Below are positions 1-6,200 of a DNA stretch of 11,594 nucleotides, one piece after another. The notes below the pieces were generated by a model. It did not search any database. It was not told where the DNA came from and worked only from the letters and a program-made list of their open reading frames with translations. The translations under genes were made by a program, and so were the position numbers. Position 1 is the stretch's first letter; each line of letters opens with the position of its first letter. Origin of the DNA: JAEUMD01 sp937950105 (GTDB lineage: Bacteria > Pseudomonadota > Alphaproteobacteria > Rhizobiales > Hyphomicrobiaceae); assembly GCA_036821845.1 (NCBI GenBank), contig DAISIT010000091.1, positions 1-11,594 on the forward strand, in the 5' to 3' direction.

Positions 1-8
1 CACGATGG

Positions 9-31
9 ATCGCGGGGACAAGCCCCGCGAT
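9..31. repeat. REP-like palindrome
   Basis: A perfect 9-bp inverted repeat, ATCGCGGGG and CCCCGCGAT, flanks the 5-nt loop ACAAG. The layout, a GC stem around ACAAG followed by GATGACA, resembles the dispersed intergenic palindromes that I know from many Hyphomicrobiales genomes. It lies 66 bp past the stop of the minus-strand bactofilin gene, so it could also help end that transcript, but no T-run follows on either strand. Only one copy is seen in this window, so its repeat status is inferred from family resemblance. Confidence 0.6.
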
Positions 32-96
32 GACACTTGCGAGGGGGCGACGGCAACATCGGCCCATAGCCGCGACGCGGAGGGACGCCGATCGGC

Positions 97-744
97 TCAG
101 ACCACCACGGCCTCGACGGTGCGGGGCTTGCCGGAGGTGGCGCCGCTGGCGTCGGTCACCACCACGTCGAAGCGGGCCAAGCGCGCCGGCCCGCCGTCGT
201 GTACGAACGAGACGCGGCCGGCGTTGAGGTCGGCTTGCGTGAAGCGATCGGCGCGGTTGGCGGGCGCCTCGCCCACAGCCACATGGCCGCCGGCTTCGTT
301 GGACACGGCGTAGACGAGTTCGGCGGGCGCGTTGTCGGGGTCGATGGCAGCGACATCGAGCGGCGTCACGCGGACGCTGCCGCCGCGCGCGACGGTGATG
401 GAGAAATCGCCGACGAGGCGCGGCGGCACGTTGCGCACCTCGGCCGCCAGTTCGCCGCCGGTTTCGAGTGCGAGGCGGCCGTACTGCACGTTGCCGGTGA
501 CCGCGCCGGTCGCGCGGATGGAGATCAGATTGCGCACCGTGATGTCGCCCTGCACGGTGCCGCCGATGTCGGCGCTGGCTGCGCGCACCGTGCCGTAGAG
601 CTGGCCGCCCGGCTGCACGACGATCTCGTCGGCGATGACGTCGCCCTGCAGGTAGCCGAAGATCTCGAGCCGGCGGCACTTGCGAATGGTCGCCGTCACC
701 GTCGTATCGGCGTCGATCAGCATGTAACCCTGATTTGCAGTCAC
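97..744 (-). CDS. Bactofilin-family protein with C-terminal cadherin-like domain
   Basis: A 215-aa protein in two parts. Residues about 18-105 have the repeated glycine/valine pattern of bactofilins (polymer-forming cytoskeletal proteins, DUF583): RLEIFGYLQGDVIADEIVV, then GGQLYGTVRAASADIGGTV, then GDITV. These form a right-handed beta-helix that polymerises in the cytoplasm. Residues about 111-200 resemble a CSPG/NG2-type cadherin-like repeat, with D135PDNAPAELVY, RFTQADLNAGRVSFVHDGG and RFDVVVTDASG. The GTG at 744 is chosen because GGAG lies 7 bases upstream; the ATG at 723 (residue 8) has no clear ribosome site. There is no signal peptide or membrane segment, which is odd because cadherin-like repeats are normally extracellular. 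The gene is monocistronic as seen, 164 bp downstream of the oxidoreductase gene on the same strand. The bactofilin part is fairly sure; the cadherin assignment rests on motif resemblance. Confidence 0.8.
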   Translation of the reverse strand: MTANQGYMLIDADTTVTATIRKCRRLEIFGYLQGDVIADEIVVQPGGQLYGTVRAASADIGGTVQGDITVRNLISIRATGAVTGNVQYGRLALETGGELAAEVRNVPPRLVGDFSITVARGGSVRVTPLDVAAIDPDNAPAELVYAVSNEAGGHVAVGEAPANRADRFTQADLNAGRVSFVHDGGPARLARFDVVVTDASGATSGKPRTVEAVVV

Positions 745-908
745 GTTTGGACTCCGGTGAGCGGCTGCGTCTGACCTTATGGCGCGCGGGCGGGGGCAAA
801 GGAAGCCGATGGTGGCGCGCGTCCGTGGCGCTTTGCCGACAGGATTAAGATCGTCACGTGAGACAGTCCATGAGCAGCAACCGGACGGGCGCGTCGGGCT
901 GACCAAAA

Positions 909-1910
909 TCAGGCGACGGTGAGCACGATCTTGCCGATGTGCTCGCCGGCTTCGATGCGCTCGTGGGCGCGGGCGGCCTCGGCCAGCGGGAAGGTCGAAT
1001 CCATGACGACGCGCACGCGCTTGTCCGCGAGCATGGGCGAGACCTTCTCGCCAATAGCCGCGGCGATTGCGCCCTTCACGCTCGCCGGGCGGATGCGCAG
1101 CGTCGAGCCGGTCAGCGTCAGGCGCTTCAGCATCACGCGCATCATGTCGACCTCGACCTTCGAGCCCTTCTGGTAGGCGATGTTGACGAGGCGGCCGTCG
1201 TCGGCGAGCGAGCGGATGTTGCGGTCGACGTAATCGCCGCCGACCATGTCGAGGATGACGTCGACGCCGCGCTTGCCCGTCGCCTCCTTGACCACTTCGA
1301 CGAAATCCTCGCTGCGGTAGTCGACGGCGCGGTCGGCGCCGAGCTCGAGGCACGCCTTGCACTTCTCTGCCGAGCCTGCGGTCGCGATCACCCTGGCGCC
1401 GAACGCCTTGGCGAGCTGGATGGCGGTGACGCCGATGCCCGAGGTGCCGCCGTGGATCAAGAACCATTCGCCGGACTTGAGCCCGCCGCGCTCGAACACG
1501 TTGTGCCAGACGGTGAAGAAGGTTTCCGGCACGCCGGCCGCCTCGATCATGGAGAGACCGGCGGGCACGGGAAGCGTCGCCACCTCGTCGGCGAGGCAGT
1601 ACTCCGCATAACCGCCGCCGTTGACGAGCGCCATCACTGCGTCCCCGACCTTGAATTGCGTGGCGCCTTCACCGAGTGCCGCGACCCGACCCGCAACCTC
1701 GAGACCGGGGATCTCGGAATGGCCCTTGGGCGCCGGATAGAGACCCTTGCGCTGCAACACGTCGGGGCGGTTGACGCCTGCGGCCTCGACCTTGATCAGC
1801 ACCTCGCCGGGGCGCGGCGCGGGCGTCGGCCGCTGGCGCGCGACGAGCTTTTCCGGGCCGCCGTTGCCGTCGATCTCGATTGCCGTCATGCTGGCGGGCA
1901 CGGTCGTCAT
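909..1910 (-). CDS. Zinc-independent NAD(P)H quinone oxidoreductase (PIG3/QOR-type MDR)
   Basis: A 333-aa medium-chain dehydrogenase/reductase of the quinone oxidoreductase/PIG3 group, expected to reduce quinones or reactive enones with NAD(P)H in the cytosol. The N-terminal GroES-like domain carries AGVNRPDVLQRKGLYP (44-59) and IPGLEVAGRV (67-76), hallmarks of this group. The Rossmann domain has the nucleotide loop GGTSGIG (154-160). The cysteine and glutamate ligands of catalytic or structural zinc in alcohol dehydrogenases are absent, as expected for QOR. Length is normal for the family. The ATG at 1910 is preferred because AAGGA lies 8-9 bases upstream; the ATG at 1889 has no such site. 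It is transcribed divergently from the DUF1192 gene across 125 bp, a link often kept in Hyphomicrobiales. The physiological substrate cannot be told from sequence. Confidence 0.93.
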   Translation of the reverse strand: MTTVPASMTAIEIDGNGGPEKLVARQRPTPAPRPGEVLIKVEAAGVNRPDVLQRKGLYPAPKGHSEIPGLEVAGRVAALGEGATQFKVGDAVMALVNGGGYAEYCLADEVATLPVPAGLSMIEAAGVPETFFTVWHNVFERGGLKSGEWFLIHGGTSGIGVTAIQLAKAFGARVIATAGSAEKCKACLELGADRAVDYRSEDFVEVVKEATGKRGVDVILDMVGGDYVDRNIRSLADDGRLVNIAYQKGSKVEVDMMRVMLKRLTLTGSTLRIRPASVKGAIAAAIGEKVSPMLADKRVRVVMDSTFPLAEAARAHERIEAGEHIGKIVLTVA

Positions 1911-2035
1911 GGGCGTGGTCCTTTTCGGCGAGGCGAATGAAAGCGAGGTTCGCTCGCTCATGCCCGCTCGGGGCGCGCCTGACAAGCGGCTCGTTGTGGC
2001 GCCTGTCGCAGTCGGCATCGGAGTGGGAGAGGTTG

Positions 2036-2230
2036 ATGGATTGGGACGAGGCGCGGGCCAAGAGCCCGTCGCGGCAGATCACCGTCGGTGAGGACCTGTC
2101 GGGTCTGTCGATCGAAGAACTGAAGCGCCGCATCGAGACGCTGAAAGATGAGATCGTCCGCGTCGAGGCCGAACTCGAGCGCAAGGTTCGCCACGAGGCG
2201 GCGGCGAGCGCGCTGTTCAAGAGCAAATAG
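2036..2230 (+). CDS. DUF1192 family small protein
   Basis: A 64-aa protein, MDWDEARAK at the start, followed by a conserved DLSGLSIEELKRRIETLKDE segment (positions about 20-39) typical of DUF1192. Residues 24-52 are predicted to form one charged amphipathic helix, possibly a short coiled coil, which suggests a protein partner. No catalytic residues, signal peptide or membrane segment are seen. The ATG is preceded by GGGAGAGG with 4 bases between, a strong ribosome site, and the open frame upstream has no other good start. It sits just upstream of the non-coding region before rcdA, an arrangement that I believe is conserved in Hyphomicrobiales. The function of the family is unknown. Confidence 0.88.
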   Translation: MDWDEARAKSPSRQITVGEDLSGLSIEELKRRIETLKDEIVRVEAELERKVRHEAAASALFKSK

Positions 2231-2262
2231 ACCGTTCCCGGCCGTGCCGGGTTGGAGCACCG

Positions 2263-2295
2263 TTAACCGGACGCTAACCAAACGACGTTTATGCT
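2263..2295 (+). promoter_or_regulatory. CtrA-type box with downstream -10
   Basis: TTAA (2263-2266), seven bases, then CTAAC (2274-2278) matches the CtrA consensus TTAA-N7-TTAAC except for one base. TATGCT at 2290-2295 can serve as a -10. In this geometry the box covers the -35 position (about 2267-2272), as in CtrA-activated promoters of Caulobacter. The predicted start is near 2302. CtrA binding is inferred from sequence only. The site stands between DUF1192 and rcdA, whose product helps to destroy CtrA. Confidence 0.5.
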
Positions 2296-2301
2296 CGCGT
2301 C

Positions 2302-2401
2302 ATCCAGTTCTCTGGACCTGAGTGGGTCATGATGGCTTCGCTCTGTTTGACGACTCCCTGTTCCACTTCGAGCCGCCCCGCATGAGGGCGGCTCTTTTTT
2401 T
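2302..2401 (+). ncRNA. Candidate small RNA ending in an orphan terminator
   Basis: About 100 nt between the predicted CtrA-linked start and a strong intrinsic terminator. No convincing reading frame lies inside. A 5-bp hairpin, TCCAG-TTCT-CTGGA (2303-2316), would be at the 5' end, and the terminator stem (2370-2394) at the 3' end. A terminator 140 nt beyond the DUF1192 stop, with no gene between, is the main reason for the call. The alternative is simply a long 3' UTR of the DUF1192 gene, or an attenuator limiting read-through into rcdA. No known RNA family is recognised. Confidence 0.35.
2370..2401 (+). terminator. Rho-independent terminator upstream of rcdA
   Basis: A perfect 9-bp stem, GAGCCGCCC and GGGCGGCTC, with a 7-nt loop CGCATGA, followed directly by seven T. 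This is a textbook intrinsic terminator for plus-strand transcription. It separates the DUF1192 transcript, or a small RNA, from rcdA, implying that rcdA has its own promoter between 2402 and 2579. Confidence 0.9.
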
Positions 2402-2507
2402 GGGGGTGCGCCGTGGCGTCTCGCGGCATCCGGGGGCGGCTCGGAGCTTGCATTGTCCAGAGGACGAGATGCAGTGGTCACGCGACTGCCTCGTTTCGAC
2501 CGAGTTG

Positions 2508-2516
2508 TTAACTATG
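2508..2516 (+). promoter_or_regulatory. Possible CtrA half-site before rcdA
   Basis: TTAACTATG at 2508-2516 resembles the TTAACCAT half-site recognised by CtrA. It lies 64 bp before the rcdA start, in the region that must hold the rcdA promoter because a terminator stands upstream. The second TTAA half is missing at the expected spacing, and no clear -10 or -35 pair is seen, so this is weak. Confidence 0.25.
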
Positions 2517-2579
2517 GTGTCGTAGTGTCGACCGGTGTACAGGGTAAGCAACGCGTTCAGAGTTGTGTCACGGCGTAAC

Positions 2580-3143
2580 ATGAGCAACGAAATCTCCCGT
2601 ATCGAGCCCCGCGCCGCGCAAGGCGTCACCATCTCGTTCGGCGAACGCTTCCAGGCGTCCGAGCAGTTCGATCTGGTGTTCAAGGATGGCATGTCGCTGG
2701 TCGAGCAGACCGCGGCGTATCTCGACGGTCCGGGCCGTCGCGAGGCGAAGGCTCTCAAATCTCCCGCCAGCGTCCTCTATGCAACCGAGAGCATGCGTCT
2801 GACCATGCGGCTGCTCGATCTGGCGTCGTGGCTGCTGATCCGCCGCGCGCTGAAAGAGGGCGAGATCACCGCCGAGGAAGCGCGCCGCAAGCGCCAGCGC
2901 ATCAAGCTGCAGGCGCTCGGCCGGCCGTCCCACATCAAGGGTTTCGCCGAGCTGCCCGAGGGCCTGCGCGACCTGATCGAGGCGAGCTTCAAGCTGCACG
3001 ACCGCATCGCGCAACTCGACCGCGCCATGCAGGAGCCGGCCAATCAAGCCGCTGCGGCTGAAGCTAATACCGCGCCCGCCGCCAATCCGGTCGCCGACCA
3101 GATGAGCCGCCTCGCCGCGGCCTTCGGCGGCAAGGCGATGTGA
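2580..3143 (+). CDS. rcdA: RcdA, regulator of CtrA degradation (DUF1465)
   Basis: A 187-aa DUF1465 protein, the family of Caulobacter RcdA. RcdA is an adaptor in the hierarchy with CpdR and PopA that delivers the cell-cycle regulator CtrA to the ClpXP protease at the cell pole. The conserved core is visible: GERFQASEQFDLVFKDGMSL (21-40), EQTAAYLDGPGRREAK (42-57), YATESMRLTMRLLDLASWLL (67-86) and the EGEIT-EEA-KRQRIKL stretch (93-110), forming the three-helix bundle. Residues 150-187 are a low-complexity Ala/Asn-rich tail, matching the disordered RcdA C-terminus. The ATG at 2580 fits family N-termini; the in-frame GTG at 2535 would add 15 unconserved residues. Neither has a strong ribosome site. 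The gene has terminators on both sides and so is probably monocistronic. Confidence 0.9.
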   Translation: MSNEISRIEPRAAQGVTISFGERFQASEQFDLVFKDGMSLVEQTAAYLDGPGRREAKALKSPASVLYATESMRLTMRLLDLASWLLIRRALKEGEITAEEARRKRQRIKLQALGRPSHIKGFAELPEGLRDLIEASFKLHDRIAQLDRAMQEPANQAAAAEANTAPAANPVADQMSRLAAAFGGKAM

Positions 3144-3179
3144 CGTCCCGGGTTGTGCCGGTCCCTCCGCAGAACGCAG

Positions 3180-3210
3180 AAAAGCCCGGTGCCGTTCGGC
3201 CCGGGCTTTT
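3180..3210. terminator. Bidirectional terminator between rcdA and rpmE
   Basis: AAAAGCCCGG (3180-3189) pairs perfectly with CCGGGCTTTT (3201-3210) around an 11-nt loop that can itself pair in part. With A-tract and T-tract at opposite ends it can terminate both rcdA (plus) and the convergent rpmE (minus). Confidence 0.9.
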
Positions 3211-3276
3211 GCTTGTCGGTCGGTGCCGGTGAGACCGGCGAGGGGCGGGCGGCCGGATCGCGACCGCGAGGCCCGC

Positions 3277-3501
3277 TCAGAACAGGCCTTCGAACTTCTT
3301 CTTGAAGCGCGAGACGCGGCCGCCGCGGTCCATCAGCTTGGCGTCGCCGCCGGTCCATGCCGGGTGCGACGACGGATCGATGTCGAGCGCCAGCGTGGCG
3401 CCTTCCTCGGCATAGGTCGAATAGGTGATGAACTCGGTTCCGTCCGTCATGACCACCTTGATCTGGTGGTAGTGCGGATGCAGGTCGGCGTCTTTCTTCA
3501 T
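3277..3501 (-). CDS. rpmE: 50S ribosomal protein L31, zinc-independent form
   Basis: A 74-aa L31, part of the large ribosomal subunit near the central protuberance. The L31 signatures are visible: LHPHYHQIKVVMTDG (7-21), the TYSTY segment, SSHPAWTG (44-51) and the C-terminal GGRVSRFKKKF (60-70). There is no cysteine at all, so the CxxC zinc ribbon of C+ L31 is absent; this longer Cys-free type is usual in Alphaproteobacteria. The ATG has GGAGAG five to seven bases upstream. It is convergent with rcdA across a shared terminator and divergent from the ABC transporter gene, and it has its own promoter at 3596-3624. Confidence 0.96.
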   Translation of the reverse strand: MKKDADLHPHYHQIKVVMTDGTEFITYSTYAEEGATLALDIDPSSHPAWTGGDAKLMDRGGRVSRFKKKFEGLF

Positions 3502-3595
3502 GGCTCTCTCCGGCCGGTCAGGGCGTGTAGCGTCAAAGGGCGGACGAGCCGCGCTTCGGCCAGCCTGATGCACCCCTCGGAAATGGGAAGGCGCC

Positions 3596-3624
3596 TCTAT
3601 AGTCGAGAACCGCAGCCGTGACAA
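3596..3624 (-). promoter_or_regulatory. Sigma70-type promoter of rpmE
   Basis: On the minus strand, TTGTCA (3624-3619) is followed after exactly 17 bp by TATAGA (3601-3596). This is a good housekeeping promoter. Transcription would begin near 3589, giving a leader of about 90 nt before the rpmE start, long enough for control at the RNA level, although no known L31-binding structure is recognised. Confidence 0.65.
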
Positions 3625-3805
3625 GCGGCGGGCGATCGGACGGGAAACGGCGCCGCTGTGACCGAAAGCCCGAGTCGTCCGCCAGCCATAATTTCTTGTG
3701 AAGGCTGCGCCGGTGCGGCATGTTCCAGCGAGGCTTCCCGACCCGCGCGCCCGCCGCTGCGGGGGCGCCCCGCCATCTGCAGCACCTGACCCGAGAGAGG
3801 CTGTT

Positions 3806-5677
3806 TTGAGCCCGCGTGAGCTTTCCGAGACCCCCGCCACCGCGAAGACCGGGGCCGTGCGCCCGGCGGAGGGCGGCAGCGAGGAGCGCGCGGCCGTGGG
3901 CGGCGGTGACGAAAGCGCCAGGTCGCGCCGTTCGCTGCGGCCCTTGCTGCGCCTGAAGCCCTACATCGCCAGGTATCCCGGCATGCTGGCGGCGGCCGTC
4001 GTGGCGCTGGTCGTCTCGGCGGCGGCCATGCTGGTGATCCCGATGGCGGTGCGCCGCATGATCGATCACGGCTTCGGCGCTTCCGACGGGGCCATGATCA
4101 ACACCTACTTCACGATGCTGATCGTCATCGGCCTCGTGCTGGCGCTCGCCAGTTCCGCCCGCTTCTATCTGGTCAACTGGCTCGGCGAGCGCGTGGTGGC
4201 GGATCTGCGCGCCGACGTGTTCGCGCAGCTGACGCGGCTTGGCCCGACGTTTTTCGAGCGCACCCATTCCGGCGAGGTGATGAGCCGCCTCACCGCCGAC
4301 ACCACGCAGATCAAGGCGGCGGCGGGCACGGCGATGTCGCAGGCGCTGCGCAACGCCATCATGCTGATCGGCGCGCTGGTCATGATGTTCGTGACCAGTC
4401 CGCGGTTGTCGACCATGGTGCTGCTGGCGATCCCCGCGATCGTGCTGCCACTGGTCGCCTACGGCCGTGTCGTGCGCCGCCTCTCGCGCGAGGCGCAGGA
4501 CAGTCTGGCGGAAGCCTCGGCCTATGCGTCGGAGAACCTGCAGGCGGTGCGTACCATGCAGGCCTATGCGCACGAGCGCGTGGTCGCGGGCCGCTTCAAG
4601 GGCGCGGTCGAGCAGGCGTTCGAAAGCGCGCGCCGCCGTCTCAAGGCGCGCGCCGGGCTGACGGCCATCGCCATCTTCCTCGTCGTCGCCAGCGTCACCG
4701 GCGTGCTGTGGTTCGGTGCGTCGTCGGTCGTCTCGGGCGAGATGACCGGCGGGCGGCTCGGGCAGTTCGTGCTCTATGCGGTGTTCGCGGCCGGCGCCAT
4801 GGCGGAGTTGTCGGAAGTCTGGGGCGAAATGAGCAGCGCGGCGGGTGCCGCCGAGCGCCTGTCCGAGTTGCTGGCCGAGGTACCGGAGATCCGCTCGCCG
4901 GCGAAGCCCGCACCGTTGCCGACGCCGCCGCGTGGCGAGGTTCGTTTCGAGCGGGTGTCATTCGCCTACCCCTCGCGCCCCGACCAATCGGCGTTGAGCG
5001 AGTTCGATCTTGCCGTGCAGCCCGGCAAGACGGTGGCGCTGGTCGGCCCGTCGGGTGCCGGCAAGTCGACAATCTTCTCGCTGCTGTTGCGCTTCTTCGA
5101 TCCGTCCTCGGGTCGCGTGCTGGTCGATGGTGTCGACGTGCGTGATGCCGATCTCGATGCGCTGCGGGCCCGCATGGCATTGGTGCCGCAGGATACCGCC
5201 ATGTTCGCCGACACGGTCGCCGCCAACATCGCCTATGGCTCGCCGGAGGCTACCCGTGCGGCGATCGAGGCCGCCGCGGTGGCGGCGCAGGCCGACGCCT
5301 TCATCCGCGCGCTGCCCGAGGGCTACGACACGCGCCTCGGCGAGCGCGGCGTGTCGCTGTCGGGTGGCCAGCGCCAGCGGCTCGCCATCGCACGCGCCAT
5401 CCTGAAGGACGCGCCGATACTGCTGCTCGACGAGGCGACCAGCGCGCTCGATGCCGAGAACGAGCTGGCTGTGCAGAAGGCCCTCGAAAGCGTCATGCGC
5501 AACCGCACGACGCTGGTCATCGCGCATCGCCTGGCGACCGTGCAGAAGGCCGACCGCATCGTCGTCATGGAGCACGGCCGCATCGTCGAGGAAGGCACAC
5601 ACGCCGAATTGGTGCGCGCCGGCGGCCTCTACGCCCGCCTCGCCGACCTGCAATTCGGCCGCGAGGCGGCGGAGTAG
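3806..5677 (+). CDS. ABC exporter half-transporter (fused membrane and ATPase domains, MsbA-like)
   Basis: A 623-aa type IV ABC exporter subunit expected to work as a homodimer in the inner membrane. After a polar N-terminus (1-45) come about six membrane segments, near residues 60-80, 102-124, 183-200, 203-220, 285-305 and 318-335. The nucleotide-binding domain has an A-loop tyrosine in FAYPSRP (386-392), Walker A GPSGAGKST (414-422), a Q-loop in LVPQD, the signature LSGGQ (518-522), Walker B ILLLDE with catalytic E543, and the H-loop histidine 574. All are intact, so it should be active. The TTG at 3806 is chosen because AGAGAGG ends five bases before it; a GTG at 3698 would add 36 unlikely Pro/Arg-rich residues. 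The relatives are annotated as lipid or multidrug exporters; the substrate cannot be told. Neighbourhood with rpmE and rcdA is common in Hyphomicrobiales. Confidence 0.93.
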   Translation: MSPRELSETPATAKTGAVRPAEGGSEERAAVGGGDESARSRRSLRPLLRLKPYIARYPGMLAAAVVALVVSAAAMLVIPMAVRRMIDHGFGASDGAMINTYFTMLIVIGLVLALASSARFYLVNWLGERVVADLRADVFAQLTRLGPTFFERTHSGEVMSRLTADTTQIKAAAGTAMSQALRNAIMLIGALVMMFVTSPRLSTMVLLAIPAIVLPLVAYGRVVRRLSREAQDSLAEASAYASENLQAVRTMQAYAHERVVAGRFKGAVEQAFESARRRLKARAGLTAIAIFLVVASVTGVLWFGASSVVSGEMTGGRLGQFVLYAVFAAGAMAELSEVWGEMSSAAGAAERLSELLAEVPEIRSPAKPAPLPTPPRGEVRFERVSFAYPSRPDQSALSEFDLAVQPGKTVALVGPSGAGKSTIFSLLLRFFDPSSGRVLVDGVDVRDADLDALRARMALVPQDTAMFADTVAANIAYGSPEATRAAIEAAAVAAQADAFIRALPEGYDTRLGERGVSLSGGQRQRLAIARAILKDAPILLLDEATSALDAENELAVQKALESVMRNRTTLVIAHRLATVQKADRIVVMEHGRIVEEGTHAELVRAGGLYARLADLQFGREAAE

Positions 5678-5710
5678 CGTGTTTTTTGATTTGGCGCTGC
5701 CGATTCACGC

Positions 5711-5768
5711 CGCGCGCCAGGGCGCGCGACGATCGGAGCGCCCCGATCGCCCGAGCCCTTGCGAGGGC
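5711..5768. repeat. Three consecutive hairpins after the ABC gene
   Basis: CGCGCGCC/GGCGCGCG (5711-5718 with 5721-5728, 8 bp), CGATCGG/CCGATCG (5730-5736 with 5743-5749, 7 bp) and GCCCT/AGGGC (5755-5759 with 5764-5768, 5 bp) follow each other with 1-5 bases between. They could protect the 3' end of the ABC transcript or help end it; no T-run follows on the plus strand. Confidence 0.6.
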
Positions 5769-6006
5769 GTCAATCGGTGGCGCAACCAGGTAGCGTGGGT
5801 TGGGCGCGCCTTCGCGCCATTGGTGGCGGAGGCAGTCGTCTGTGCACGGTGCTCCGGCGGCGAATTCGCACATTTTCGCGCCATTTCACGTGTTCTTGCG
5901 GGTTTTGGGGCGTGGCGAGACTTTGCCTGTGTCCAATATTTCCTGCATTGTGACGTTTATTCAGTGCCTTACGCGAAAACGACGACGACGCCGCCGCCTG
6001 GAATAA

Positions 6007-6095
6007 CACGTGCCAAACACGTGCCGATCAGGTGCCGTGTAGGCACCAAGCTGGTGCCGAACGGGTTCCGAGAACGCCGCCGATCAGGCGCCGAA
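6007..6095. repeat. Degenerate 11-bp tandem repeat array
   Basis: Eight units start at 6007, 6018, 6029, 6040, 6051, 6062, 6073 and 6085, seven of exactly 11 bp and one of 12. The consensus is roughly CA(C/G)GTGCCGA(A/T): CACGTGCCAAA, CACGTGCCGAT, CAGGTGCCGTG, TAGGCACCAAG, CTGGTGCCGAA, CGGGTTCCGAG, AACGCCGCCGAT, CAGGCGCCGAA. A ninth decayed unit may follow at 6096. The fourth unit has the core inverted (GGCACC), giving alternative hairpins with its neighbours on both sides. The period is close to one helical turn, so all cores face the same side of the DNA. Confidence 0.7.
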
Positions 6096-6200
6096 CAGGG
6101 GGACACGTTTCACGCACGCGGCTGTTCGGGGCTCTCCGGCTCTCCGATTTTCAGTGAGGGAGATGGCTGATTGCCCATTCTCTCGGCCGGCATGCGCGCC

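Larger units (their letters stand above)
5678..6200. other. 523-bp gene-free convergent region
   Basis: Between the ends of the ABC transporter gene and the GNAT gene, no frame shows a recognisable protein. The stretch holds a T-run just after the ABC stop (5682-5687), three successive hairpins (5711-5768), a lone CACGTG (5887-5892), a GAC/GCC triplet run (5981-5998) and an 11-bp tandem array (6007-6095). A frame open from about 5969 (GTG) to 6170 gives a low-complexity peptide with no family resemblance and was not called. Confidence 0.6.

Noticed and set aside
199..774. Long plus-strand frame over the bactofilin gene, and another at 939-1940 over the oxidoreductase
   Set aside because: Both are antisense shadows caused by high GC; the minus-strand frames show clear families.
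3687..3692. CATAAT as -10 of the ABC transporter gene
   Set aside because: No acceptable -35 at 16-18 bp upstream, so a promoter call is not supported.
3756..3773. GCGGGG-GCG-CCCCGC hairpin before the ABC start
   Set aside because: A 6-bp stem is expected by chance in such GC-rich DNA and it has no T-run or link to the ribosome site.
6007..6106. CRISPR-like array
   Set aside because: The units are 11 bp and contiguous, with no spacers of constant length, so it is a simple tandem array.
5969..6170. Open frame from GTG encoding a 67-residue peptide rich in Thr/Pro at its start
   Set aside because: No ribosome site, no family resemblance, and the frame runs through the 11-bp repeat whose period ignores codons.
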